Source: Streptomyces flaveolus (GTDB lineage: Bacteria > Actinomycetota > Actinomycetes > Streptomycetales > Streptomycetaceae). Taken from it: 64,000 nucleotides of DNA. Shown here piece by piece: positions 34,914 through 43,493 of this stretch. The notes below the pieces were generated by a model. The model saw nothing but the letters and a program-made list of their open reading frames with translations. It was not told the DNA's origin and made no database searches. Within the stretch, counting starts at the first letter, position 1. Each line of letters begins with the position of its first letter. Position numbers and translations under genes: made by a program. The stretch is taken from positions 56,158 to 120,157 of the forward strand of contig NZ_JNWV01000040.1 of NCBI RefSeq assembly GCF_000716535.1. Direction: 5' to 3'.

Positions 34914-35747
34914 GTGAACCGCCAAGCATTGAAAAAGCTCCTCAAAGACCGCCGCGCGCTCATATCCCCCGAAACGCACGGACTCACCCGCCCCACGGGC
35001 AGAGGGCGCCGTGCCCCCGGTCTCTCGCAGGGTCAGGTGGACGAACTCCTCGGCTACTCCGACCGCACCTACCAGCGCCTGGAATCCGGCAACTACCACC
35101 ACCCCCCGGTCGACCTCCTCCGGGACGTCGCGCGCCTGTACGGGATGAACGAGCAGGAATGGATCAGCCTCTGCCGGTACGCCCGCGGCGAGGACCCGCC
35201 CGGCCCCCTCTACGACACCTCCGGCCACGCCCTGCCCGCCGCCTGGGCCGACGCCGTCGCCGGCATCACGCACCCCGCGTACGTCACGGACGCCTCCTGG
35301 AACCTCGTCACCTGCAACGACCGCTTCCACGCCCTGTTCGACAGCGGCAGGGCGCCGGCCAACACCATGCGCTGGATGCTCCTGGACGGGCGTGACCAAC
35401 TCATCGACTGGGCCACGGCGTGGGCGCCGCTGGTGATGCCCCAGTTGCAGGCCGCGCTCGCGCAGCGCTCCGACGACAAGGTCCTGAGGCAGATCGAGGC
35501 GGAGGTCCTCGCCGACCCTCTCGCCCAGCCCCTGTACGAGAAGGGCGGGGCCTCCATCCACCCCGACGGCGACGAGCGTCCGATCCGTCACGCGGTCGAG
35601 GGGCCGGGGTGGGTGACGATGTGTGTGGCGCAGCCGCTCGCGGCGCCCGGGTCCCGGTGCATGATCCTCGTTTTCCGGCCGGGCCCGCGACGGACCGGGA
35701 GCCGACCGCGTATGTTGAAAGCCCAGGAGAACGGCATGAACGCCTGA
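34914..35747 (+). CDS. XRE-family regulator with MmyB-like sensor domain
   Basis: In this 277-aa protein, residues about 35-90 are a Cro/C1 helix-turn-helix (LSQGQVDELLGYSDRTYQRLESGN). The rest resembles the MmyB-like PAS-type ligand domain (AYVTDASWNLVTCNDRFHALF, MRWMLLDGRDQLIDW). The GTG start follows a weak Shine-Dalgarno. It lies 117 nt upstream of the type III polyketide synthase on the same strand and is the obvious candidate regulator. MmyB-type domains may bind fatty-acid-like ligands, which would suit a polyketide locus, but this is inference. Confidence 0.87.
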   Translation: MNRQALKKLLKDRRALISPETHGLTRPTGRGRRAPGLSQGQVDELLGYSDRTYQRLESGNYHHPPVDLLRDVARLYGMNEQEWISLCRYARGEDPPGPLYDTSGHALPAAWADAVAGITHPAYVTDASWNLVTCNDRFHALFDSGRAPANTMRWMLLDGRDQLIDWATAWAPLVMPQLQAALAQRSDDKVLRQIEAEVLADPLAQPLYEKGGASIHPDGDERPIRHAVEGPGWVTMCVAQPLAAPGSRCMILVFRPGPRRTGSRPRMLKAQENGMNA

Positions 35748-35864
35748 ATTTGCCCGTCTTTGGTGCGCGGCCAGACAGTATTTCGAGGACGGCGACGGAA
35801 ACAAATCGGCCAATTTTGCCGTACCTTGACTTAATCAGGTCGCAGCGCCTTCAGGGGGGAACCC

Positions 35865-36911
35865 ATGCCTGCTCATATCGCCCGCCCCACCACCGTCCTC
35901 GCCGCGCACAAAATCACCACAGCGGAGATAGCCGACGACATTCGCGCCCACCACCCCCACCATCCCCGCCTCGGTGCGATCCTCCGCGTCCTCGGCAACT
36001 GCGGCGTGGAGACGCGGTATTTCACCCAGCCCCTGGACTCACCCACCGTCAACGGCACCGCGGACGTGGGCGACCGCGCCGCCCGCGCCTTCGCGGACGG
36101 CCTCGCCATGGCCGAACAGGCCGCCCGCGCCACCCTCGACCGGCACCGGCTCCAGCCGGGCGACATCACCGGCGTCATCACCACCCACGCCACCGGCTGG
36201 GCCGTCCCGAACCTCGACGTCCACCTGGTCGAACGGCTCGGGCTACGGCCCACCGTCCGCCGTACCGCCCTGACGACCACCGCCTGCGCCGGGGGAGCCC
36301 ACGCCCTGGTCCGAGCCGTCGAACAGGCCCTCCTCCACCCCGGATCCCGGATCCTCGTCGTCGCCGCCGAAGTGCTGTCCACCGCCTACAACCACGTCGA
36401 CGCCAAGATCGAGCACATGATCTACAAGGCGCTGTTCGGCGACAGCGCGGCCGCCACCGTCGTCTCCAGCGACCCCCTCGGCCCCGGCCTCGCCGTGGAC
36501 GCCGACGGGCTGTTCGAGTACGTCCTCCCGGACAGCCTCACCATGTACGCCGGCCGCATCGACAGCACCGGCCTGCACTTCGACAGCACCAAACAGGCGG
36601 CCGGCGGCGCCAGACACGTCATGCCCGCCGTCACCGACTGGCTCGCCGGCCGCTCCGTCGACGTGCCCGTCATCCACCCCGGTTCAAAACCCATCATCCT
36701 CGACACGGCCGACGCCCTCGGCCTCACCGAGACCGACGCCCGCCACTCCCTCGACACCCTCTCCGAAGAAGGCAACCTCGGTGGCGTATCGGTTCTCCGG
36801 GTCCTCGAACGCACCCATGGCGGGCCCCCGGCGGACGGCGCGAGCGCGCTGGTGGTCGCCTACGGCCCGGGATTCTCCGTCTCCGCCGTCCGCGGCACCT
36901 GGCGGGACTAG
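35865..36911 (+). CDS. Type III polyketide synthase (chalcone-synthase-like)
   Basis: This 348-aa homodimer-type enzyme would condense malonyl-CoA units on a CoA starter. The Cys-His-Asn triad is visible: Cys141 in TTTACAGGAHALVRA, His271 in VIHPGSKPIILD, Asn304 in EEGNLGGVSVL. Other family marks are ALFGDSAAATVV, GLHFDSTKQ in the gatekeeper region and AYGPGF where plant enzymes have GFGPG. The N-terminal block (ITTAEIADDI, RVLGNCGVETRYF) resembles bacterial RppA-type enzymes. It is shorter than most (350-390 aa). AGGGGGGA lies about 5 nt upstream of the ATG. The product cannot be predicted; no tailoring gene follows on this strand. Confidence 0.85.
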   Translation: MPAHIARPTTVLAAHKITTAEIADDIRAHHPHHPRLGAILRVLGNCGVETRYFTQPLDSPTVNGTADVGDRAARAFADGLAMAEQAARATLDRHRLQPGDITGVITTHATGWAVPNLDVHLVERLGLRPTVRRTALTTTACAGGAHALVRAVEQALLHPGSRILVVAAEVLSTAYNHVDAKIEHMIYKALFGDSAAATVVSSDPLGPGLAVDADGLFEYVLPDSLTMYAGRIDSTGLHFDSTKQAAGGARHVMPAVTDWLAGRSVDVPVIHPGSKPIILDTADALGLTETDARHSLDTLSEEGNLGGVSVLRVLERTHGGPPADGASALVVAYGPGFSVSAVRGTWRD

Positions 36912-36927
36912 CCCGATGACGAGGCAG

Positions 36928-36959
36928 CGGCCGGGGCCCCGCCGCGCGGGCCCCGGCCG
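36928..36959. terminator. Bidirectional hairpin terminator
   Basis: A perfect 12-bp stem (CGGCCGGGGCCC with GGGCCCCGGCCG) and an 8-nt loop lie between the convergent polyketide synthase and the last gene of the ebo-like operon. Confidence 0.85.
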
Positions 36960-36976
36960 TTGAGGGAGGACGGGCG

Positions 36977-38116
36977 CTAGCGGCGCAGTGCCGCCAGGTT
37001 GCGGTATCCGATGGCCGCGTGTTCCAGGGACTGGCCCGGGTTGGCCGCGCTCGGGGCGTTGTCCTGCTCGACCATCGGGTTGTGGTAATTGCGGTGGCCC
37101 ACGCGGGAGAAGAACGTCGTGTAGTCGATGACCCCGGTGCCGAACGGAACCATGTCGTACCCCATGCCGTTCGTCGTGTTCACGACGCCGTCCTTGGCGT
37201 GGAAGAGCGGGTACCGCTTGTCGTGGCAGGTGACCAGGCCCGCCGGGTCGAAGATGTTCGTGCGCGTGGAGCCGTCGTGGGCGGTGTAGGTGCGGAACTT
37301 GTACTGGGCGACGTGCGCCCAGAAGACGTCCATCTCCAGCCAGACCAGCTTCGGGTCGGTGACGGACAGGAAGTACTCCAGCTTGCGGATGCCGGAGCTG
37401 CGCGTCGGCCTGCCCTGGTCGTCCAGCGGGCCGCCGTCCAGCAGGAAGTCGTACGCGGCGTCGTGGTTGTGCGTGTACAGCTTCAAGCCGGCGCGGCGGG
37501 CGATCTCGCCGAGGGCGTTCCACTTGTCGGCGGCCACGTCCCAGTCCGCCTTGTACCGGCTGTTGGTGGGGTCGGCGCCGGTGCCCATGTGCGCCATGCC
37601 CAGGATGTTCGCGATCTCCAGATGCTTCCTGAACGTGTCCAGATCGCCGCTCGTCAGCGGCCAGGAACCCGGGATGAAGCCGTGGTTGCCCTGCGCGCGC
37701 AGACCGTTGTCGTCGAGCCAGCGGCGCAGCAGCTTCGCGCCCTGAACGGACTCCAGACTCGCCCCGCCGGGCGCGTTCGCGTGCTGGCCGTAACCGGCGA
37801 ACTCGACCTGGCGGTAACCGAAGCGGGCGAGCTGCTCGAAGACGGCGCGGAAGCCGGACGGCAGCGAGGTGGACAGCGGGTCCCGCCCGATGGCGTCGCG
37901 GACGGTGTAGAGGATGATGCCGCGCTTGTCCGCGGGCACCAGGGACCGGCCCTCGCCGCCGGCCGCGGCCCGAGGCGCGGCCTGGACGGGAGCGGCGCCG
38001 AGGACGGGGGCGGCGATCGCACCGGCCGCGACGGCGGTGCAGGTGCTCAGGAAGCGGCGGCGCCCGATACCGAGGCTGCGGCGCAGGTCTTCGTCGGTGT
38101 GCTGGCTGATGTTCAC
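36977..38116 (-). CDS. Tat-exported sugar phosphate isomerase/epimerase-like TIM-barrel protein
   Basis: The 379-aa product has a twin-arginine signal (IGRRRFLSTCTAVAAGAIAAP) and an AP-endonuclease-2-type TIM barrel: RQVEFAGY, LKLYTHNHDAAYDF and WLEMDVFWAH provide metal-ligand-type residues. Family members isomerise or epimerise sugars; an exported one would act outside the membrane. The GTG start overlaps the stop of the phosphatase-like gene (GTGA), so it is the last coupled gene of the minus operon and ends at a strong terminator. Confidence 0.85.
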   Translation of the reverse strand: MNISQHTDEDLRRSLGIGRRRFLSTCTAVAAGAIAAPVLGAAPVQAAPRAAAGGEGRSLVPADKRGIILYTVRDAIGRDPLSTSLPSGFRAVFEQLARFGYRQVEFAGYGQHANAPGGASLESVQGAKLLRRWLDDNGLRAQGNHGFIPGSWPLTSGDLDTFRKHLEIANILGMAHMGTGADPTNSRYKADWDVAADKWNALGEIARRAGLKLYTHNHDAAYDFLLDGGPLDDQGRPTRSSGIRKLEYFLSVTDPKLVWLEMDVFWAHVAQYKFRTYTAHDGSTRTNIFDPAGLVTCHDKRYPLFHAKDGVVNTTNGMGYDMVPFGTGVIDYTTFFSRVGHRNYHNPMVEQDNAPSAANPGQSLEHAAIGYRNLAALRR

Positions 38117-39528
38117 GGGTGCCTCTCTCTGGACGGGTCGTCGGTGGTGAGACCGGCGAGGTGCAGCAGGAGCGGTTTCACGTCGGTGGCCGCGATGCGG
38201 TCGCCGACGGCGCGGGGGGTGGAGCACAACAGGAGCGGACCGTCGTCGTCGCTCGCTGGGAGGCGGCCGTGGCTGCCCCGGATCGGTGAGGGGTCGAGGG
38301 GGACGACCGCCATGCGGTAGCGCAGCCCCAGCTTCTTGCGGGCCAGCGCCGTCGCCGCCCTGACCTTCACATACGGGTCCTCGGGATCCATGAACAGCTC
38401 GACCGGGTCGTAGCCGGGCTTGCGGTGGATCTCCACGAGGGGTGCGAAGTCGGGGGCGCGGGCGTCGTCCAGCCAGTAGTAGTACGTGAACCAGGCGTCC
38501 GGTTCCGCGACGGCGACGAGTTCGCCGGAGCGCGGATGGTCCAGGTGGTGGGCCTTCTTGCCCTGGTCGTCCAGGAGTTGCTCGATCCCGGGCAGGCCGT
38601 CGAGGGCGGCACGGGTGGCCGCCAGGTCCTCGGGCCGGCGGACGTACACGTGGGCGATCTGGTGGTCGGCCACCGCGAAGGCGCGGGAGGCCATCGGGTC
38701 CAGGTACTCCATCCCGTCCTGGGTGTGGACCTCCAGCAGGCCGGCGCGGCGCAGGGCGCGGTTGATGTCGACGGGCCGGCTGACCGGGGTGATGCCGTAC
38801 TCGGACAGCACCACGACGGTACGGCCCTCCGCGCGGGCGTCGTCCAGCAGCGGGGCCAGGGCCGCGTCGAGGTCGGCGGCGGCCTTCAGGGAGCGCGGGT
38901 CGTCCGGGCCGTGGCGCTGCAGGTCGTAGTCGAGGTGCGGCAGGTAACACAGGGTCAGGTCGGGCTGCCGGGTGCGCAGGACGTGCCGGGTGGCGTCGAT
39001 GATCCACTGGCTGGAGACCAGGTCGGCGCCCGGACCCCAGAAGCGGAACAGCGGGAACGTGCCGAACCTGTCGGTGAGTTCGTCGTGCAGGGCCGGTGGC
39101 CGGGTGTAGCAGTCGGGTTCCTTGCGGCCGTCGGCGTAGTAGACGGGGCGCGGGGTGACGGTGATGTCGGTGTCGGCGCCCATGGCGTACCACCAGCAGA
39201 TGTTGGCGACCGTGTAGCCGGGGTGGGCGCGGCGGGCGGCGTCCCACAGCTTGTCCCCGGAGACCAGGCCGTTGTGCTGGCGCCACAGCAGGACCTCGCC
39301 GAGCTCCCGGAAGTACCAGCCGTTGCCGACGATGCCGTGCTCGGCGGGGAGCGTGCCGGTGAGGAAGGTGGACTGGGCGGCACAGGTGACCGCGGGCAGC
39401 ACGGTGCCGAGGTGCGCCCGGGAGCCCGCGGTGGCGAGGGCCTCCAGATGGGGCATGTGGGCGAGGAGACGGGGGGTGAGGCCGACCACGTCGAGGACGA
39501 GGAGCGGGGTGGGGTTCCGCTCGGTCAT
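38113..39528 (-). CDS. Alkaline-phosphatase-superfamily phosphodiesterase (EboF-like)
   Basis: The 471-aa enzyme of the nucleotide pyrophosphatase/phosphodiesterase type has LLVLDVVGLTPRLL (metal site), AVTCAAQSTFLTGTLP (nucleophile Thr region), YLPHLDYDLQRHGPDD (second metal cluster) and AVADHQIAHVYV. It has no signal peptide. Its start overlaps the eboE stop by 4 nt (ATGA) and its stop overlaps the next start. In ebo operons an enzyme of this superfamily is EboF, and position and neighbours support that equivalence. The substrate is unknown. Confidence 0.85.
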   Translation of the reverse strand: MTERNPTPLLVLDVVGLTPRLLAHMPHLEALATAGSRAHLGTVLPAVTCAAQSTFLTGTLPAEHGIVGNGWYFRELGEVLLWRQHNGLVSGDKLWDAARRAHPGYTVANICWWYAMGADTDITVTPRPVYYADGRKEPDCYTRPPALHDELTDRFGTFPLFRFWGPGADLVSSQWIIDATRHVLRTRQPDLTLCYLPHLDYDLQRHGPDDPRSLKAAADLDAALAPLLDDARAEGRTVVVLSEYGITPVSRPVDINRALRRAGLLEVHTQDGMEYLDPMASRAFAVADHQIAHVYVRRPEDLAATRAALDGLPGIEQLLDDQGKKAHHLDHPRSGELVAVAEPDAWFTYYYWLDDARAPDFAPLVEIHRKPGYDPVELFMDPEDPYVKVRAATALARKKLGLRYRMAVVPLDPSPIRGSHGRLPASDDDGPLLLCSTPRAVGDRIAATDVKPLLLHLAGLTTDDPSRERHP

Positions 39529-40694
39529 GGCAGCTCCTTCAGGCCCAGGTCGGTCAACAGGTCGCGGGCGAGGGTGAGTTCGGCGGCGATGCCGTCGGCG
39601 AGCCGGTCCCGGCCGCGCGGGCGCAGGCCGGGCGGGAGCGCCTGCCAGGTGTACGTCTCGACCTCCAGGTGCCGGGTGAGCGGGCGCGGCCCGCCGACGA
39701 GCCGGGCCAGGGCCGTGCGGAGCACGGGGAGCGTGCTGGTCAGCGGCGCGGTGGGGGACGCGTGCAGCGGGACGTGGAAGTGGGCGCGCCAGGGTGCGTC
39801 CGCCGGCAGCGGGCCGCCGGCCAGGGCCTCGGGCAGGTCGTCGGTGCCGCGCACCCCGGCGTCGGTGAGCGCGCGGGTCTGGTGCAGGAAGCGCGGCTCC
39901 GCGAAGCCGGCCAGGGCGGTACGCACCTCGGGCCGGCCGGGGTGCTCGGCGTGCAGCGCGGCCGACAGTTGTGCCTTCACCACCGGCACCGGGGACGCGG
40001 CCAGGGTGTCCAGTGCGGTCGCCGGGTCCTCGAACGAGGTCGCGAGGTGACAGGTGTCGACGCAGACGCCGACGCGGGGATGGCCGACGGAGCCGAGCGG
40101 TGCCAGGGCGTCCGCCGTGGTCTCCACTACGCAGCCCGGCTCGGGTTCCAGACCGACGCGGACCGAGCGGCCGGTCAGCTCCGCCAGCGAGTCCAGACGC
40201 TGCCCGAGGGTGCGCAGCGCCGCCCGGCCCGCTTCGGCGCGGTCGGGGGTCCAGGTGGTGCGCCAGCCCAGCGGCAGGGTGGAGACGCTGCCCTCGGTGA
40301 CGTCGTCGGGCAGCAGCGCGGCCAGGATCCGGGCGAGCGCGGTGGTGTACTCCAGGCGCTCGCGGTCCGCCCAGTCGGGCTTGTACACCCGGTACTTGAC
40401 CTCGTCGGCGCCGAAGCCCTCGTACGGGAACCCGTTGAGGGTGACGACCTCCAGCCCGCGCCGGTCGAGTTCCCGGCGCAGGGCGCGCAGCGCGGCCGGG
40501 TCGGTGTCCACCGCGCGGGCCGCGTCGTGGGCCAGCCACAGGCCGATGCCGAGCCGGTCGCGGCCGAGCCGGCGCCGGACGGGCTCGCAGTGGCCGCGCA
40601 GCTGGGCGAGGACGCCGTCGAGGGTCTCGGCGGGGTGGACGTTGGTGCAGTAGGCGAGGTGGACGGTCGTGCCGTCCGGGTGGCGGAAGCGCAT
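39525..40694 (-). CDS. eboE: Metabolite traffic protein EboE
   Basis: This 389-aa TIM-barrel protein of the xylose-isomerase-like group has an N-terminus (HLAYCTNVHPAETLDGVLAQL) that is diagnostic for EboE. RVGLEPEPGCVVE and VGVCVDTCHLATSFED supply metal-ligand-type Glu, Asp and His residues. Ebo proteins in cyanobacteria are needed to move the scytonemin precursor to the periplasm; enzymatic activity of EboE is unproven. It starts 3 nt after the TatD-like gene and overlaps the phosphatase gene. Confidence 0.92.
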   Translation of the reverse strand: MRFRHPDGTTVHLAYCTNVHPAETLDGVLAQLRGHCEPVRRRLGRDRLGIGLWLAHDAARAVDTDPAALRALRRELDRRGLEVVTLNGFPYEGFGADEVKYRVYKPDWADRERLEYTTALARILAALLPDDVTEGSVSTLPLGWRTTWTPDRAEAGRAALRTLGQRLDSLAELTGRSVRVGLEPEPGCVVETTADALAPLGSVGHPRVGVCVDTCHLATSFEDPATALDTLAASPVPVVKAQLSAALHAEHPGRPEVRTALAGFAEPRFLHQTRALTDAGVRGTDDLPEALAGGPLPADAPWRAHFHVPLHASPTAPLTSTLPVLRTALARLVGGPRPLTRHLEVETYTWQALPPGLRPRGRDRLADGIAAELTLARDLLTDLGLKELP

Positions 40695-40697
40695 CGC

Positions 40698-41546
40698 TCA
40701 CTCCCCGCCGCGCAGCAGGGAGTTGCCCTCGTGGGTGGCCTCGGGCGGCACGACCTCCAGCTCCAGCCGGCCGCTCATGCCGTAGAACGCGACCGGGTTG
40801 CGCCACAGCACCCGGTCGACCTCGTCCTCGGTGAAGCCCTCGGCCAGCATCAGGTCGGCCACCCGGCGGGTCTTCAACGGGTCGCTGCGCCCCCAGTCGG
40901 CGGCCGAGTTCACCAGCACCTTCTCGGGGCCGTAGGCGCGCAGGATCGCCACCATCCGCCGCTCGTCCATCTTGGTGTCGGGGTAGACGGAGAAGCCGAG
41001 CCAGCAGCCGCTGTCCTTGGCCTCCCGCACGGTCGTCTCGTTGAGGTGGTCGACCAGGACCCGGTCGACGGGCAGGGCGGACTCGCGGACGACGTCGAGC
41101 GTGCGGCGCAGACCGGCGAGCTTGTCGCGGTGCGGGGTGTGCACGAGCGCGGGCAGGCCGTGGTCCGCGGCGAGCTGGAGCTGCGCGGCGAGGGCCTTGT
41201 CCTCGGCCGGGGTCATCGCGTCGTACCCGATCTCGCCCACCGCCACGACCTGGTCCTTGACGAGGTAGCGCGGCAGCTCGTCCAGGACGGGGGCGCAGCG
41301 CGGGTCGTTGGCCTCCTTCGGGTTGAGGGCGAGCGTGCAGTGGTGGGCGATGCCGTACTGGGCGGCCCGGAACGGCTCCCAGCCCAGGAGCGAGTCGAAG
41401 TAGTCGAGGAAGGAGGCGGGGGAGGTGCGGGGCTGGCCCAGCCAGAACGACGGCTCGACCACCGCGCGGACCCCCGCGTCGCGCATGGCCTCGTAGTCGT
41501 CGGTGGTCCGGGACGTCATGTGGATGTGCGGGTCGAACAGGCGCAT
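40698..41546 (-). CDS. TatD-related metal-dependent hydrolase (EboB-like)
   Basis: The 282-aa amidohydrolase-fold protein has the HxH motif in FDPHIHMTSRT, GEIGYD (Glu ligand), VHTPHRDK, VDHLNETT and NSAADWGRSDP (Asp ligand). This is the TatD-like member of ebo operons, EboB. Its ATG overlaps the eboA stop (TGATG) and the gene is followed after 3 nt by eboE. The reaction is unknown. Confidence 0.88.
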   Translation of the reverse strand: MRLFDPHIHMTSRTTDDYEAMRDAGVRAVVEPSFWLGQPRTSPASFLDYFDSLLGWEPFRAAQYGIAHHCTLALNPKEANDPRCAPVLDELPRYLVKDQVVAVGEIGYDAMTPAEDKALAAQLQLAADHGLPALVHTPHRDKLAGLRRTLDVVRESALPVDRVLVDHLNETTVREAKDSGCWLGFSVYPDTKMDERRMVAILRAYGPEKVLVNSAADWGRSDPLKTRRVADLMLAEGFTEDEVDRVLWRNPVAFYGMSGRLELEVVPPEATHEGNSLLRGGE

Positions 41547-42190
41547 CAGGAGGCCTCCTTGCCGGACTCCGCGGTCGCGAGGGCGAGCACGCGGTACAGG
41601 CCGCTGGGGACGGGGCGGCCGGCGGCGGTGCGCTCGGCCGCGAAGTCGTCGAGCATCCGGGCGAGTTCCGCGTCGCCGCGGGCCCGGTCGGCCAGCCCGG
41701 CCACCGCCTCGACGGGGACGCCGGTGAACAGGCACTTCAGTACGGCCTGCCGCCAGCCGTGGGCGTCGAGATGGCGGGCCGCGTAGGGGCCCACGGCGGC
41801 GGCGAGCAGCCGGGTGTCGTTCATGCGCAGGGCGTCCTCGACGAGGGGGAGCGCGTCGGGGCCGGGCACGAGGTGGGGCAGGGCGAGCAGGACGGCCCGG
41901 CGTTCGGCGGCGGTGCCCTGCCGGTAGACGCGGGTGACGGCGGCGAGGTCGGCGCGGGCCGTGTGCAGGATCAGGACACGGACGGCGTCGGCGTGCAGGC
42001 TGCCGCAGCGCCGGCCGGCCTCGGCCAGCCGCAGCTCCCACGCGGAGATCGGGCCGTGGCCGCCCGGGTGGGCGGCGGCCTCGGCCAGCGCTCCTTGCAG
42101 CCAGGCGCGCGCGGGCGGGTCGAGGTGCGCGTCGAGATGGTCGCGCAGCGCGTCGGGCGTGGGCGCCGCGGCGGCGGTCGAACGGGTCAC
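41546..42190 (-). CDS. eboA: EboA domain protein
   Basis: This 214-aa, helix-rich soluble protein has the actinobacterial EboA pattern (ISAWELRLAEAGRRCGS, YRQGTAAERRAVLLALPHLVPG, NDTRLLAAAVGPYAARHLDA, WRQAVLKCLFTGVPV). Its GTG start overlaps the stop of the preceding TIM-barrel gene (GTGA). EboA has no known activity and is the marker gene for this type of operon. Confidence 0.9.
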   Translation of the reverse strand: MTRSTAAAAPTPDALRDHLDAHLDPPARAWLQGALAEAAAHPGGHGPISAWELRLAEAGRRCGSLHADAVRVLILHTARADLAAVTRVYRQGTAAERRAVLLALPHLVPGPDALPLVEDALRMNDTRLLAAAVGPYAARHLDAHGWRQAVLKCLFTGVPVEAVAGLADRARGDAELARMLDDFAAERTAAGRPVPSGLYRVLALATAESGKEAS

Positions 42191-43089
42191 GGAGTACTCC
42201 CTTCGGGCACGGTGCCGCTCCCTGCGGGCACGGCGGCCGGGGTACGGGCGGTCGCTCGGCGGAGGAACGGCAGGGAGGTGGCGGCGTGGTGGGGGCCGGC
42301 GTGGGAGTGGCGGGGCAGCTCCACGACCGTCAGGCCCCGGTAACCGGTGGCGGCGAGCGCCGCGAGCACGGGCGGGAAGTCGATCTCGCCCTCGCCGAAC
42401 GGGAGGTGGTCGTGCACGCCTCGTCGCATGTCCTCGATCTGCACGTGCCGCAGCCAGGGCGCGGCGGCGCGTACGCAGTCGGCGGGCGGCAACGGCTCCA
42501 GGCACTGGCAGTGGCCGATGTCGAGGGTGAGGCCGAGCGCGGGCGGATCGCCGAGGAGGGTGCGCAGGTGGTGGAAGTCGGCGAGGGTAGCGAGGAGGTG
42601 ACCGGGTTCGGGCTCGACGGCGAGGGGGACGCCGGCGGACTCGGCGGCGTCGAGGACGGGGGAGAGGGAGTCGGCGAGCCGCTGCCACGCCGGCGCCGGG
42701 CCGGGATCGGTCGGCGGAACGATTCCGCTGAAGCAGTGCACGGCCGTGGCACCGAGGTCGGCGCCCACCCGCACCGCCCGCAGCAGCAGGTCCACCCGCC
42801 GGGCGCGGGCCTCGGGGTCCGGGTCGAGCAGCGACGGGCCGTGTTTGCGGCGCGGATCGAGGACATAGCGGGCGCCGGTCTCCACGGCCACGTCGAGCCC
42901 CAGCCCGGCCAGGCGCCGGGCCACCCGCCGGGTACGGACGGCGAGGTCCGGTGCGAGCGGGTCGAGATGCATGTGGTCGAGAGTCAGCCCGACACCGTCG
43001 TACCCGAGGTCGGTGAGCAGGGCGAGGGCGTCGTCCAGCCGCAGGTCGGCGAGACCGTTGGTGCCGTAGCCGAAGCGCGGGGAATTCAC
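42187..43089 (-). CDS. Sugar phosphate isomerase/epimerase (TIM barrel)
   Basis: The 300-aa protein begins NSPRFGYGTNGLADLRLDDAL and shows the xylose-isomerase-like metal site: AVEPEPGHLLAT (Glu), LTLDIGHCQCLEP (Asp/His) and VQIEDMRRGVHDHLPFGEGE. The GTG at 43089 is chosen because it overlaps the stop of an upstream small ORF (GTGA) and has GGGAG 6 nt upstream; an ATG at 43128 is an alternative. It overlaps eboA. The likely role is isomerising or epimerising the cyclitol or sugar handled by this cluster. Confidence 0.85.
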   Translation of the reverse strand: MNSPRFGYGTNGLADLRLDDALALLTDLGYDGVGLTLDHMHLDPLAPDLAVRTRRVARRLAGLGLDVAVETGARYVLDPRRKHGPSLLDPDPEARARRVDLLLRAVRVGADLGATAVHCFSGIVPPTDPGPAPAWQRLADSLSPVLDAAESAGVPLAVEPEPGHLLATLADFHHLRTLLGDPPALGLTLDIGHCQCLEPLPPADCVRAAAPWLRHVQIEDMRRGVHDHLPFGEGEIDFPPVLAALAATGYRGLTVVELPRHSHAGPHHAATSLPFLRRATARTPAAVPAGSGTVPEGSTP

Positions 43090-43493
43090 GCGGGGCTCCC
43101 TTCCGTGACCGGCGTTCTCATGCGACACGTCCCTTCCTGGCCGACCGGGCCGGGGGCCGCGGTGAGGATGGCGGTGGTTTCGGCCGCGGGCGCGTCGCTG
43201 GCCGGTGCCGTGACCAGGCCGGTGGTGCGGGGCCGGGCGTGGGCGGTGGGCGTGTTGCGGGTCGAGCGGGTGGTTGGTGGGCCGGCGGGGGCGGTGCCAT
43301 GGGTTCGGGCGCGGGTGTCTGTGACCGTGTTGGCGGTCGGCGGGCCGAGTGCTGTCGTGGCCGGGGTTGCCGTGCGGGTCCGGGCGCGGAGGGCGGGGGT
43401 TTTTCCGACCGCGCGGGCGGTCGGCGGGCCGGGAGTTGCGGTGACCGGGGTGGTGACGGCGGTGTCGCGCTGGCGGGTGTGGGCCGGGTTCAT
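43086..43493 (-). CDS. Low-complexity small ORF coupled to the epimerase gene
   Basis: The 135-aa frame starts MNPAHTRQRDTAVTTPVTAT and continues as a Thr/Ala/Pro/Arg-rich, presumably disordered chain. Its TGA overlaps the GTG of the TIM-barrel gene, and its start lies in a repeat carrying GAGAAGGGTGAG about 6 nt upstream. I recognise no family. It may be translated mainly to couple ribosomes between the prenyltransferase gene and the epimerase. Confidence 0.4.
   Translation of the reverse strand: MNPAHTRQRDTAVTTPVTATPGPPTARAVGKTPALRARTRTATPATTALGPPTANTVTDTRARTHGTAPAGPPTTRSTRNTPTAHARPRTTGLVTAPASDAPAAETTAILTAAPGPVGQEGTCRMRTPVTEGSPA

Noticed and set aside
35865..36911. 3-oxoacyl-ACP synthase III (FabH) assignment
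   Set aside because: FabH also has Cys-His-Asn, but the ALFGDSAAA, GLHF and YGPGF blocks and the spacing fit type III polyketide synthases better.
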